From Eremophila alpestris peregrina (Eukaryota > Chordata > Aves > Passeriformes > Alaudidae), in NCBI GenBank assembly GCA_009792885.1, contig WMCF01000021.1, forward strand, positions 2,479,254-2,543,253: 64,000 nt of DNA, read 5' to 3'. Of this stretch, positions 42,001-53,945 are shown in pieces. A program made the translations under genes and the position numbers. Numbering within the stretch: position 1 is the stretch's first letter; the number at the start of each line of letters is the position of its first letter. Below the pieces are notes generated by a model that saw only the letters and a list, made by a program, of their open reading frames with translations, made no database searches and was not told the origin of the DNA.

Positions 42001-45000
42001 AGAAAATCAGCTCTGCTGGTAAAATGAGCTGCAGAGAGACACTATCAGCTTCCATGAGAGAAAACTCAGTGAAAATCAGAGCAGAGAATCTGACATTGAG
42101 CATTATACTATTTTCAGAATCCAGGTTTAAATGACTACAACGGAATAACACCCGTGATTTGAGCAATTGGTTGAAAGAAAACTATCCACATTTACACATT
42201 TAAACTAAGTGAGAATCAAAAAGAAAACACATTGTGAACGTTCTGGTACATTAGGTTTCTAAATTCCCAAAGCAAAACAACACAAGAAAATTAACCACCA
42301 GAAATCAGTAAAGAGACTAGCAATTAGCTTACAGCAAGCTGTTTCTGACTAATGATTTTTCCACTTTAGTTCTCCCAACCCCAAATTTATGATTTTTCCT
42401 TCATTTTCTATAAACAGCTCCAGAAATATCTCCATTTATACACACCACGTGCTCATGTTCAACACGAGATCAGCTGTGATAGCAGCACTTCCAAACTGTG
42501 GGCTCACATAACCAAGTGACACACTGAGTATTTCAAACATCAGCTATTTTTCATAGCATTCAAGGCTGCATTGCTAGATGTACAGGATGAAGTTACAGTG
42601 GCATTCACAGCCCAAGGCAGCTTGCCTCATGCATTTGAGCACTTTAGATGTGTTTGTAGGGCCTGACTTCTTGGTAGAAGTCTTGGATCTCTGAATGCAA
42701 ACAAATTTATGGTTTAACAATCCTGCTTTTTTCCCCCCCAGGTTTAGAAAGACAGCATTAGTCCTAAGTGAACATCTGATATTTTAGGACTTCTACAATA
42801 AAAGTAATAAAGTTGTCTAATTAGAAAAAAATATGGCACAGGAAAATTATCACTATCTTAAAAATTTCAACCACGACATTTTTAAGACAGGCCTCATACT
42901 TGAGGCCCCTGCTTTGGAAATGCTCACCTGGACTGTTCGCTTTAGAAAATACACCTGATATTAACCTGTTCAGATAAGCCTATTATTATCAGCTTTAAGA
43001 TAATTTCCTTAAGGCAGCTGTGAAAAGGAACTAATGACAAGTGTGAGTATGAATTACAGGACACCCAGCAGCCCTGCTCTAACAGGGGCCACCACATTCC
43101 CCCTCACCTTGAGCCTCAGAGCAGGTACCAGCAGTGCCAGTGATGGGAGGCTGCTTCAGCAGCCATTTCCACACATCCCTTCCCAGCTCAGCCCCTCTGT
43201 GCAGCAGATTCTCCTCCCTGGAGCAGCACATGTTTAATATGCATGCTAAAGACACTTGGAAGTTTGGGATTTAGTTTATCCATTAAGCACATACAGATCC
43301 TTTGGTAAAGGTTCTATACTACACATTTTGGCATGGTTTTTATTAATTCCTGGTCTAACTCAGAATTCTTTATTGAATTAATAATTATAGGGAGCTGAAA
43401 CTTCTGCATGAGGATGCTTTCTTTAAAAACAGCAGCAGCATTGCTCTCTGAAACAGCCCAGTTTATCTCCCTCCAAGAAAGATTAGTATTATCTTTGTTG
43501 GGGTTAGAGGATTTCTGGATTATAAAATCCTTACACTGTTAGCCTTTCATGAAGCACTGTTAGGGATTAAACACATCTTTATGAGCAAGTCCTTGTATAA
43601 TGAAATCATAACAATTCAACTTCATCTCACCCAGAGCATGAGAAGTGTGGCAATTAAAAGCTCCATTCTGAGTGTTTAATATCAGCAGGTTGAAAACGGG
43701 TTAGGCAATAAACTAGCAAAAAGCTTCTCAGCCCAGAGAGGATTTTTTTTTTATGTCAAGCACACTTTAAATCTCCTAAGCTGTTTATAATGATAGAGTT
43801 ACCAAAAATAGCCCAGCTAAAAATCATCAAATTGGCTGCATCTGTTACAGAATACAAAGAGCCCCAAAATATTGCAGATTATTAGAAAAACCTTTAAAAA
43901 TACCTGCAAAAAAACCCATGCAGAAGAAGTAAAATGGCATGTCTATTTGTAAACAAAAATCACTCCCTCCATTTTAGGTGCAATTATATCCTTATAATCA
44001 TGAACAGTAGCATTGCCTGTGAGTAAACAGCCTGATTATTTCAGTCCAAAAATCCCACAGCAGCATCAAATCCCATGATTATTAAGTGTTTTGGGCCACA
44101 TGATTTCAGCAGGCAGATGATTCCCCTGCATCTTGTCAGTGCCTCCCTTTTAATTAACACAGTGCTGCTGTGCAGCAGGCCCTGTTGTTAAGGAGGCTTT
44201 GTTCCCCTGCAGAGGGGCTGTGTGGGTGAACACTGAGTCACAGAGAGCTCTCCTCCCCAGCATTCCCTGCCAGCCTCATGGAGAAACATCTGGGAGGCAG
44301 CACTGCCTCTGCTGCCTGCCCCAGGGCAGTGCTGCACACACTCACTGCTGTTGTTTTGCCCTTTCCCCCCCTCATTCCTATCCCCTGACCCCTTTGATGA
44401 GTACCTGTGAGTCACCTGCCAGCTCTGGACAGACACACAAATCACAGCAGACTGCTCAGAACACTGCACAGGTATTTTTTGGAAGAGGCACAGTGAGACT
44501 CAAGGTGCAGTTTCATGCTTGGTTAAAGGCAGGCTACAACTGCTGCTGCTAAGGAGTCAACCTTTCCCTGTGCTCACACTGGCTCTGACAATCCTGCATG
44601 GTGAGTTGGATCAACTGAGTAACTGCAGTGGCAATGAACTGCTCCTCAGCAGCCCCAGCTCCAAGCAGTTACTAGAGCTGGTGTCAGGAACTGCCAGCAA
44701 TGTGCAGGCAGCACTAGACAACTGGTGACTTTTCATTCTGGCAGGAAGCACTCTTGGAAAAACACACCAGTCATGAAATATCAGATATACTGATACTATT
44801 TTTCAGTAACATATGTCTTATTCCCAGTTAGCCTCATCTTCATAGGTACAGTAAAAAAAATATTATCATTCCCACCTTAGAAGTAAAACATTACTTTAAA
44901 AAATAATCATATTGTAATATTTTCTCCAGTCTTCTAGTCAGAATGAATGATTTTCCTTACAATTTCCCCCAGGTTCCTGTAAGATAACACTTCCCATAGC

Positions 45001-46353
45001 ACTAAACATAACAGCCTAACGTAGTACCTCAGCCTGAGGTGTCACAGCCTTGTGCTACAAGTGAAAGTCAGGATCTTTATGGCAAGAGCTTCACAGGAGC
45101 TTCTACACACATCTTGAGATATAAAAATAGATGTGAATCTATAAAAGCTCCCCGCACTACCCACACAAAGATCCTAACTCTCTTTCTATTTAATAGAGGA
45201 GCTTCCACATAGCAGCAGCACTAACTAGAACTCTTGGAACATTCTTTAGTCTGGCAGCTGTCAAAAACCTTGAAATATTGATCAATCTGTGACTGATCAA
45301 TGTAAGAATCTTAGATTTCTTACCTCTACTCACCTCTGAGTTTAGATTTCAATGAACTCAACTGAAAATGCTACCTGGAATGCTCATCTATGCTGCTTAT
45401 GTCACTAAAACAGAATTCCAAAAGGCTTCTAGAGCTAAGTGTGTTAGAACTGGTTATTACAAGACATTGATTATGGTAAGCAACCATATATTTAATTTTC
45501 CAGTTGGAATTTCCACTTGACAGCTTCACATAGCAATGTGCCAGAACTGAATATTAAGGTTTGACTGCATGCTAAAGCAATTAACTTAATCCCCAACATT
45601 TATAAGCATCTTAATTAAATTTATGGACTCGTTCCTCTCTCACTCCCATGCAACTAAACAAGGAAGAGATAAGCTCTCTTTCCAAAATTACCATACATGA
45701 ATTGATGTACATTGCACATCTGGCAGAAGATAAAGCATTTCAGAATTAATTTAGTGTGTGAAGAAATTAAGTTTAGCACAATATTTAAATGTGCTTGGAA
45801 ATATGAGCCAGGTATGTAAATGATAAATAGATTCATCACAGTCATGAATTGCATTGACAAAATACCCCAAACAAAATAAAGGACACAGTCAGTTCTCTCA
45901 GTGATAGAACTAACTACAACAAAATAGAATGAAGTCATAATGAAATCCTGAAAGGAAATTTTAAGTCCAGTCTGAAAAAGATTCTGCTGAATGAGAATTC
46001 CTAACTATTTCCAGACTCAAGAGGAAAGCCTGCAGCCTGATGCAGTTCCCATGGATATTAGAGTACAGCACTGTGAAGAGCAGGAAACAAGACTGTAAGG
46101 GTGGACACATCATTCACAACTAGCAGTAGTTATGATTATCATCAAGAAGTAGAAAATGCCATTAGGATGTTTATTTTCAAAGTTGTTTTTTAAAACCCAG
46201 AATTTTCAAGTTGTCGATACTAAAATTAAGTAATTAAAAAACCCAAATCAGAAGTAGCAGAATCATATAATTGCTGAAGGAAGTTGCAACACATGACATT
46301 GACACTTAGTGAGAATTATTTTTAGGATGGTATTTAACACTTCTATGACTTAC

Positions 46354-46448
46354 CAGCAGTGAAGTCATTATTTAAATCTATAAAGGCATGAGAGTGGGGT
46401 ATGTACATTTTACTTTGAGTTTCCAATGCAGGATGCCAGGACAAGTTC
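46354..46448 (-). CDS. ITFG1: ITFG1 coding exon 6
   Basis: 95 nt, phase 2 in and phase 1 out. Codes for NLSWHPALETQSKMYIPHSH and on to AFIDLNNDFTA (183-213), the ITFG1 segment with the NLS sequon and the DLNNDFTAD calcium-loop-like stretch that runs into the next exon. The acceptor is CTGTAG|G and the donor GCTG|GTAAGT. A long intron of 12.6 kb follows. Confidence 0.95.
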
Positions 46449-47012
46449 CTACAGACAGGAATAAAGATACATTTCATCAATATGTATGGACTGTTAATCA
46501 TGATAATATAGCTTCAAAAAACAGTGAAACGTTGAATAAAATGGGACAGAAAGCATGCTCTCCCAATGCTAAGAGAAAATTCCTACTCAGCTTACAATAT
46601 ACTGAGTAACTCCAGTAATTGCTTGAAAGGTTCTATGAAGGTTGATTCATAGCACAGGGGTTTCAGCTCCATTTTAATAATTTTCTAAAGGAACTTTTTT
46701 TTTGCACAAAACAGTGTCACTACTCACAAAGTTATAGTTAGTGCCAAGGCTCCAACTGTACTTGCAAACCCTGAGACACTTGTCCCTGTCCTCCCCAGTT
46801 TCCTCAAGCAGCCTCACTTCTGCAAGTACCTCTGGAATCTACTTTCTCATTAACAAACATGAGCAGAAGTGAGCACATGCTGTCACAGCACCTCATGCCT
46901 GCTGCATGGAAATACATTTTATTTCAGCTCACCTAAAAACCAACACATTAATTAAACTTTCACATTATGCTGGACTGCTAACTTATTATGTAATTGCCCA
47001 AGCAGGTGATAC

Positions 47013-47031
47013 TTTTATTTATTTATTTATA
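47013..47031. repeat. (TTTA)n microsatellite
   Basis: About four TTTA units in ITFG1 intron 5. Confidence 0.85.
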
Positions 47032-48227
47032 AATACACATGCCCTGCTGGTTTCTGTTCTAAAAATGGCTGAACTTCCAGCAACCCTCCCTGTTAGCAGT
47101 GATTTGAAGTGCAACAAATCCTTCAAAAGTCACAGTGGCTGAGTTATCAGATATGTGACTTTCAGAGCCCCTAGCTAAAACACTCAGGAAAACCTCAGAA
47201 CACAACAGAAAAACACAACAGCAGGCAGAAATGGTACTGCTAGTAGCTGGGAACTACTTTATTTATTCCAGTGACATTACATACATATTATTGAAGTCCT
47301 TATCTTCCTAGACTAATTTTATGGTAAGACAATAAATAGTACTCTGATAACCTCCCAGAGATTATAACTAGGTCTTAGAAATGTGAAAATAATTAAATAT
47401 TTTCTCTAGGTTTTTCTATGCATTCAGTCCTGAAGATTGCCAATGAAGTTAGTCATACAGCTCTAGAATAGATCTTAAAACATTTTGGATTAAAATAGGA
47501 AAGTGCTTTTCCAAGCAGATGACAAAGCTGCTGTCCATGAACAAGACATGGCTCATGCTATTATCTACAGCACTCAGTCTTATGCTGAGCTATGATGAGT
47601 AAGTTTATTTGTTTCTTAAAGCTCCTGAAAGAATCTCTTCAACAAAATGAAACAAATCTTTCCCACTTTGCCATTTCTTGAAAAGCACATGCAATTTATT
47701 TTATATATAATCATTGCACAGTGTTCAGAAACATCTTTGTGAATCTGAGAACTGTTCCATAAGCCACTACAAGTTTGGTGATACAATTTGAGTTGGGATT
47801 AATGAACAAAAACACACTGCCAAGAAGGGCACAGTTTCCACTGACACATTCAAATGTTATTTATCCTAGGAAAGGAAAAGAACCAGTTAGGAATACAGGT
47901 ATAGGTTTTTTATTTTCAAATGACAAAGTTCTTTGGCATCCTGCCCAATACTAGAGACATTGCTACTCTGTATTTTTTGGTTACAGACTGGTTCTTCTGA
48001 GCCAGGAGAAACACAATCTTTTGTTATGCTTTGATTTCAGCATTCATATCCAAACCAGTTAAAAATAATCCCTTGCACACTCCTTGTTAAGCATTTCAGT
48101 ATGCCATTATTTTTACTCCAGTATTTGATAACTGGTCCCATTCTAGAAATTTCAGGGCTAGCAGAAATGTTAATAATGAAACTTAGTCCCCTTTGCTGCA
48201 ATTTCATCTCATAAGGCTTCAGGCAAT

Positions 48228-48396
48228 TTCTATCTGCCCAAGAGTGGCCTGAGGCACTCCTCAACACCAGGGATGTGATACAGACATCACCTGCTGTCTC
48301 TTATACACATCTAGATGTGTATAAGAGACATTCTATCTGCCCAAGAGTGGCCTGAGGCACTCCTCAACACCAGGGATGTGATACAGACATCACCTG
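48228..48396. other. Back-to-back Tn5 mosaic ends flanked by a 66-bp duplication (assembly artefact)
   Basis: CTGTCTCTTATACACATCT (48294-48312) is the 19-bp Tn5 mosaic end. It is followed directly by its reverse complement, AGATGTGTATAAGAGACA (48313-48330), lacking only the final G. The 37-bp palindromic core sits between perfect 66-bp direct repeats (48228-48293 and 48331-48396). This is the structure of the Nextera mate-pair circularisation junction. There is no transposase and no 9-bp Tn5 target duplication. I read it as untrimmed adapter joining two overlapping contig ends rather than as genomic DNA. Confidence 0.93.
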
Positions 48397-48997
48397 TATG
48401 CACACTTGTGTTGCTACTTAGTCACCTCTGCTTTATGTCACTTCATAAATCTCTTCCCCTATATTTTCCTTAATATACATAGTTTAATACCCTTACATCC
48501 TGCACTTTTGATTTCCTATGGTCCAACCTTCCTACTATAAATCATTTCCCAGACAGATGAGAGCATTATTTTTTGAGTTTACCCCAAACACTTGCAGATT
48601 TTTCTTTTGCCATCTCTTTAATTAAGATCTGTTGGAGTAGTTCTTGCATCATCAAGCTGAAAGTAGCTTTTGTACAGCACAACTTCCATAACACAGATTA
48701 TAATACTAAATATCAAAAGTGTACTAAGCAAATGAGACTGTAACTTCTAATTGTTGCAGGAAACACTTTTCCCATTTCTGATGTCTGTTCTCAGTGGCTC
48801 TGTTTCCTCAGCTCTCACAGAATGTCTACTTGCCTACAAAACAGCACTGTAAAGATCAGATGAAGAGTGCCACTGAATGTTTGCCATGGACAGGAAGCAG
48901 ACTGACATTTGCACAAAGAGTGAACCCCAAATGCCCCACTCTGATGGGCAGGGGATGCCCAATGTCCCAGTTGCCCAGCCCTGCAGCCCCAGCTCAC

Positions 48998-49072
48998 CCG
49001 CCCAGCAGGATCTGCGGCTTGTTCGACTCACTGGTCACACCAAACACGTCAGGGATCAGGTCTCCGTTGAAG
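48998..49072 (-). CDS. ITFG1: ITFG1 coding exon 5
   Basis: 75 nt, phase 2 in and out. The split codon plus exon starts DFNGDLIPD (157-165), a third FG-GAP-type loop, followed by VFGVTSESNKPQILLGG. This is almost identical to mammalian ITFG1 except that the usual NES sequon reads SES here. The acceptor is CCATTTGCAG|C and the donor GGCGG|GTGAGC. The exon and its surroundings are more GC-rich than neighbouring introns. The 144-residue frame on the opposite strand is only a shadow. Confidence 0.95.
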
Positions 49073-49664
49073 CTGCAAATGGAACAATGTCAGTGCCACC
49101 TCAGCCACTACAGCATTCAAACCACCTCTTCTCAAACCCATCTGCACTTGGACATTTTCCCACTGAGCCATGAAGAGCTCTCAGCTGAGGCCACTCTGGA
49201 TTTTGGCTCTTGCCTGAGCTGCTGGTAGCAGCAAAGGTCTATCAGTGTTCATACTCTGCCTGTGCTTTGGCTTTCCAGATCTGCTTCCCCTCCAATTTTG
49301 TTCACATTTCACAGGTAAGCACATTGTGAAAGGGATATTTGCTCATTTTGGTAAGCCAGTAAGGTTTTTGCTTTACAAAATTCACTGAGAAATAAATGGC
49401 TTTTTTCCTGAATACTCAGAGTACTGAAATGAAAGAAATTAAAAGATCATGTAGTTACTATTGCCAGGATAATATAATATACAAAAATTGTAAAGATAAC
49501 TACTTTGGTTCATCATCTTTTGTTAGATCAGGTGATCCAACAAACCACCCTGTTCTTAAAAGATAAAGAGCATGTGTTTGAAATTTTAGCATTAAAATAT
49601 ATATTTAAGTTGCTATTAGTCACCACTATAAATGTGGTTTTCTAAAAAAGTAGGTCATACTTAC
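49073..49664 (-). other. ITFG1: ITFG1 intron 4
   Basis: 592 bp; the part nearest exon 5 is moderately GC-rich, the rest AT-rich. No other feature recognised. Confidence 0.85.
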
Positions 49665-49722
49665 TCCATTACTAGAGGCTCATCATGAAAAGTCTTATTT
49701 AGGATAGTTTTATGGTTAAGAT
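49665..49722 (-). CDS. ITFG1: ITFG1 coding exon 4
   Basis: 58 nt, phase 1 in and phase 2 out. Translates D138 to M156, reading LNHKTILNKTFHDEPLVM, the ITFG1 segment before the third FG-GAP loop. NKT (146-148) is a sequon. The acceptor is TTGTTTTCAG|AT and the donor ATGGA|GTAAGT. It was too short to stand out as an open frame and was found by homology. Confidence 0.93.
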
Positions 49723-50891
49723 CTGAAAACAAAAAACATTAACCTGATTCAGTTACCAATATATTTTGACATTTGCATTTTCGACTAAGACACAATTATT
49801 CTATTCATTTAAAACCATCAGTTTTATGGCTAAAAAAAAGGCACCACTTAATATAAAGAACTAAATAGCTTCCTGAAATTCTGCAGGAAAGGGTGAGTTA
49901 AACTCCTCAACAAATTATTCTAAGTAGATCTTAGTGAAACCTATTTCAGTGTATGACTGCAATCACACAGGTACAGGAAAACTGAAACAGTTGTGATGAA
50001 GACAGGCTAAAAGTTTAACATTGTTTAATGTTATGTCACTGTAAAAAACATTCTTAATTATACACACTGAGTACTTGAAATAAGCAATAAAGGTAGACTT
50101 TCTAAATGGGAAGTGAAGAGTAAGTTCTAATCAGGTTATCACCTCAGACTTCACTTTTACTTGCAATCCAACACAGTTGTTTAACAGTAGTGATTATTCT
50201 TCAGCAGGTGTTGTGGATTAAAGAATATTTTCCTTTGCTTATCTGTCCTTGTTCAAACCCTAAATTCTCAGGCAACAAGAGACTCCAAGAGTTCACACAA
50301 TCCATGAGTACCCAAAGACAGAATCAGCTGTACCTAGAACACTGTTAAGAGACTCCTGACAACTTAACTCTAAAGGTCTTGAAAACTTTCAGCCATAGAC
50401 ACTCTAGAAACCTTTCTTCCAGTTCCCACTTTAGTGTGTCACTGTCTTTACAGAGTTCAGTTTAACATAAATATTATATTACTGTTGGTAGGTTTAGATA
50501 TGCTGTTTTGAAAGTTGATGCACTAAAGTTCACACCAGGTTCCCTGTGCATTTGAAACTGAAGATAAATCTTTTGAGATAGTCTTTGTGAAGCTGACATG
50601 CATGATGGGGAAGCCATGAGAAGCAGCTCCTCAGTTAATTGGTACTGCCAAATTAGAATTCTGTTTGGTTCTATCTGTTGCATAATATACTGCAAGCATT
50701 GTTCTCTGTCATTAATTATTGAACACAGTTTAACAGCAGCATAATATATGGGTGTGAAGCTGAATAGCTGCTAATCCCTATTTCAGCTGTAAAAACAATC
50801 ATTACACTGTAAAAATAAGTTGTAACTTCTTGACAATACTTTGAATTATGATGTCTAACAATCTTATTAAGAACCAGTCTCAGCAACTCAC
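49723..50891 (-). other. ITFG1: ITFG1 intron 3
   Basis: 1,169 bp of AT-rich sequence with nothing else recognised. Confidence 0.85.
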
Positions 50892-51037
50892 CTAATGTTT
50901 GGTTGTGTCCCCAGAAAATGAACACTGAGAGTTCATCCTTGCCATGGCCTGGGGCCTGGGTAGTGAGCAGGACATCCATTTGGGAATCTCCATCATAATC
51001 TCCAGGAACTACACTGGTTATGGTGAAACCAAGAGAT
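50892..51037 (-). CDS. ITFG1: ITFG1 coding exon 3
   Basis: 146 nt covering residues 89-138. It contains the clearest calcium-loop motif of the protein, DYDGDSQMD (102-110), which fits the DxDxDGxxD-type FG-GAP loop, followed by the strand VLL. The segment ELSVFIFWGHNQTL ends the exon and carries a sequon (NQT, 134-136). The stretch TTQAPGHGKDE between loop and strand differs from human and is probably a surface loop. The acceptor is TTTTTACTTCCAG|A and the donor TTAG|GTGAGT. Splicing from exon 2 in phase 2 gives an uninterrupted frame. Confidence 0.95.
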
Positions 51038-52383
51038 CTGGAAGTAAAAACAAAAGCCCCACATGCAAATAACTGTGAAAAGGTGTGCATGAAAAAAGCA
51101 CTTGTGTGATCAAAGGCTTGCCCAATTATTATTAGTCCAATACAATTTTACCCCTCAACAACCTGGTTTATGAGAAAGTCTTACCTATTGCAAAAGCATC
51201 TCAAAATCAGGCACCTGACAGGCTGGCCTTGTCTAAGGAAAATGACATTTTAACTCTAAACTTCATCTATCAGGCATTCTTCTGCCATATCCTATTTGTT
51301 GATGCTATCTACACTTCATTAAATCCTCACATTTGTTACAGAACCAGTCAACTCAGATGTGTTTTAGTGAGCAGGATCTTCTGGTTGCATTCCAAGAGCA
51401 AGAGCACAAAGCAACAGGAGCTGTTCAAATAGCAGGAGTCAGGCACAGGTAGGTTTTTTTAAAAGATAATGCCATTTCCTTCTACCTTCTGCCAGGTCTT
51501 ACTGCTGCTTCCTACCTTTGTTTGCTCTATCATTTTTTATTTGCTTACCTACTCAGACTCTGCTTTACACACACAAACACAGGTCATGTTAAGGATTAAA
51601 AGCAGATCATTTCTAATGCATTAAACAAATTAGTTCCTTCCAGGACAGGAGGGGATAAGGAAAAATAAAAATATGTAGAATACAGAAGATGAAGTTGAAC
51701 TATTAAAGCAATTTAACTTTTAATATACATAACTCTATTGGTAGGTTTATTCATAAGCAATAACCATAATAGCATTACAGGATATTAAAGCTAGACATAT
51801 ATATGCACATATACAGATTGGTTTACATTTATTAAAAACTGATTTCTTTTTTAAAGGCCACATGCAAACTTGATAAAGGAACAGATTTCTACTACATTTT
51901 TCATAGCTCTTCTAAATCAGATTATATTGGCTGGATTCCATTAGTAACTACAGCAAATGGATTCATTTTCCCGAATACATGTCTTGGGATTGATACCAAA
52001 GCTAACCACCAAAAAGACCTATGTATGCTATGGAATGACAGTTTGCTTCACTAGGAAATCAAAACCTGGAGATCCAAATCAACTACAAACATTCCAGCAG
52101 GACAAAACCTAAACCATAAATATTCCATAAGGGGTGTGAAGTCACACTTATTAGCTAACAACAGGAATGACACAACTCATCTCCACGGATGCTGTCATCT
52201 GACCAACAACACAAAAATGTCCCAGGAAATGAATCAGGAAGTTGTTCAATGAACCAGAGCTGTAAGGGCAAGCTTACAGAGGTGACAAAGAGGTACCAGG
52301 AGCACAGACAATTGCAGGAGTTCCCACTGAGGGCAGAGAGGCGCTTCCAAGGAAAACAGGCAGCACTGAATATCCACACTTAC
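51038..52383 (-). other. ITFG1: ITFG1 intron 2
   Basis: 1,346 bp of AT-rich sequence. I see no gene, clear repeat family or regulatory site in it. Confidence 0.85.
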
Positions 52384-52456
52384 TTCATTGGTAGCTTAAC
52401 ACGGGGCTTGAAGTAGGGTTCCTTCTGGTCAGCCAAAAAGATCACCAACTCATTCC
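52384..52456 (-). CDS. ITFG1: ITFG1 coding exon 2
   Basis: 73 nt, entered in phase 1 and left in phase 2. Translates from G65 to K89; the core reads ELVIFLADQKEPYFKP, matching the segment after the first FG-GAP loop in ITFG1. The acceptor is CTTGGCAG|GG and the donor AA|GTAAGT. Both boundaries are fixed by phase agreement with exons 1 and 3. Confidence 0.93.
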
Positions 52457-53911
52457 CTGCCAAGGCAAGCAACACCATGAGCAACAGAGAACACTGGAAA
52501 TGGCTTATATTCAAACCCAACACCTAAACAACTCTGCCACAAATGACCACTCCCCACAGCAGCACAAAATTTGAAAGATGCCTCGTATCACCACCTCCCT
52601 CTCACTCAAAAGGAGCCTTTCTTCTACACAACTTAAAGTCAGTAGCATCTCAAAGGATGCTAATATCCCAAATCTTCTTTGGGGGTTTAGTATTAGAACT
52701 TTCTCTCTGTTATTTTTATCACATTGCCTAAAACTTTCAGTAAGGAATGAAGAAATACTACATATGGAAAAGTAATAGGCAGCAGTTCCACAAAACTAAT
52801 TAAAGCTTAAAAGCCAACTCAAATTAATTCTTTTAATACTGTGTCTCACATAGCAGGATCTGATTCTGCTTTCCAGTGTCTGCTGCCCAGAGCACTTTAA
52901 AAGAAACTCAGAATTTACTTGGTTCCCTGCAGCACCTTCTATTTAGAGGCAATGATGCAAGTATCATTTCATTATTTTGGGACAATCTAAATCAAAGCCC
53001 ATATTTTATGTTGCAGAAGTAACTGAAATTCAGGGAAGAAAAGAAGAATTTTAACCTCAATGATGAAATAAAATTTTCAGTCAGTAAACCACAATACACA
53101 CACACATACCTCTGTAAGTAAAACCCAGCTCACAGTGCAACAATCATGTCTTTTCTTTCCCTCATTCTCCAATAAACCCAGCTGCAGCACCACAAAATCC
53201 TTCTCTATAAAAGCATAATTCTAAGGCTCCAAACTTGAGCCACCACAGTACTTTTTAAGAGCATTGTTCTGTGGCAGAGCTCACAGGTGTGAAATAGCAG
53301 AGAACACAAATCTCCTCACTATGAAACAAAAGGCACCTGCCACAAGCCTCTGCAAGAGCAGGGGAATCCACCACCAAATGAGTACATCAACAGGAGAGTA
53401 AATGAACTCTCAGAGAGGCCAGAGTGATGCTGTCTGAGCTGCAGCACACATTCCTGGAGAGGGAAAGGCCTGGCACAGGTGAGGGGCAGCAGCACAGGGT
53501 TGCCTGCTGGGCCTGGAGCTCCCACTTCACACCTCACACACTCATCTGCATATTTACTAAAGGAATGACCAGCACAGAGAAGCAAATGGGCTTTTACACA
53601 TACCAGCTTCCAAGTTTAGTTACAACACTGAGAAATGACATCTTTTGGTTATTAAAGATAGAGATATAAAAATTTCAGCTCAGTGCTCATCAACAGTCAA
53701 AACAAATTAACTATTAAAAATTATTACATCAACAGAGAACAGAATTGCTATGCCACTACAATCAATCCTAAATGCTGTTGGCAGCTCTGTATTCTTTTGG
53801 AGATAAGAGGACAGTGATAAAATAACCCAGTGCATTGGAGGGTGTGAAAAAACAGGAACAGTTTCCATATAAACAGTAATTATGGAGATTAGAGGTCTCA
53901 GGCTGAGTATC

Positions 53912-53945
53912 TGTGTGATATATCACACACACACACATATATATG
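53912..53945. repeat. Palindrome with (AC)n/(AT)n tract
   Basis: TGTGTGATATATCACACA (53912-53929) is a perfect 18-bp palindrome. Its right arm runs into an (AC)n tract and then an AT tract. Confidence 0.9.

Larger units (their letters stand above)
33755..46353 (-). other. ITFG1: ITFG1 intron 6
   Basis: The longest intron here (12.6 kb). It contains an A16 tract (34213-34228), a 76-bp tandem duplication (35198-35353), an antisense CR1 fragment (about 35525-35935), a sense CR1 fragment (about 38636-39033), and GC-rich, CpG-poor blocks near 39170-39600, 43050-43230 and 44160-44700. No independent gene is supported. Confidence 0.85.
46449..48997 (-). other. ITFG1: ITFG1 intron 5
   Basis: 2,549 bp of AT-rich sequence. 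It includes a (TTTA)n tract (47013-47031) and the mosaic-end/duplication artefact at 48228-48396. No gene besides ITFG1. Confidence 0.85.

Noticed and set aside
48294..48330. A novel small inverted-repeat transposon or natural Tn5 insertion
   Set aside because: The inverted repeats equal the commercial hyperactive-Tn5 mosaic end, there is no transposase or cargo, and the flanking repeat is 66 bp rather than 9 bp; a library adapter explains everything.
48794..49228. 144-residue frame on the plus strand
   Set aside because: It is antisense to the well-supported ITFG1 exon 5.
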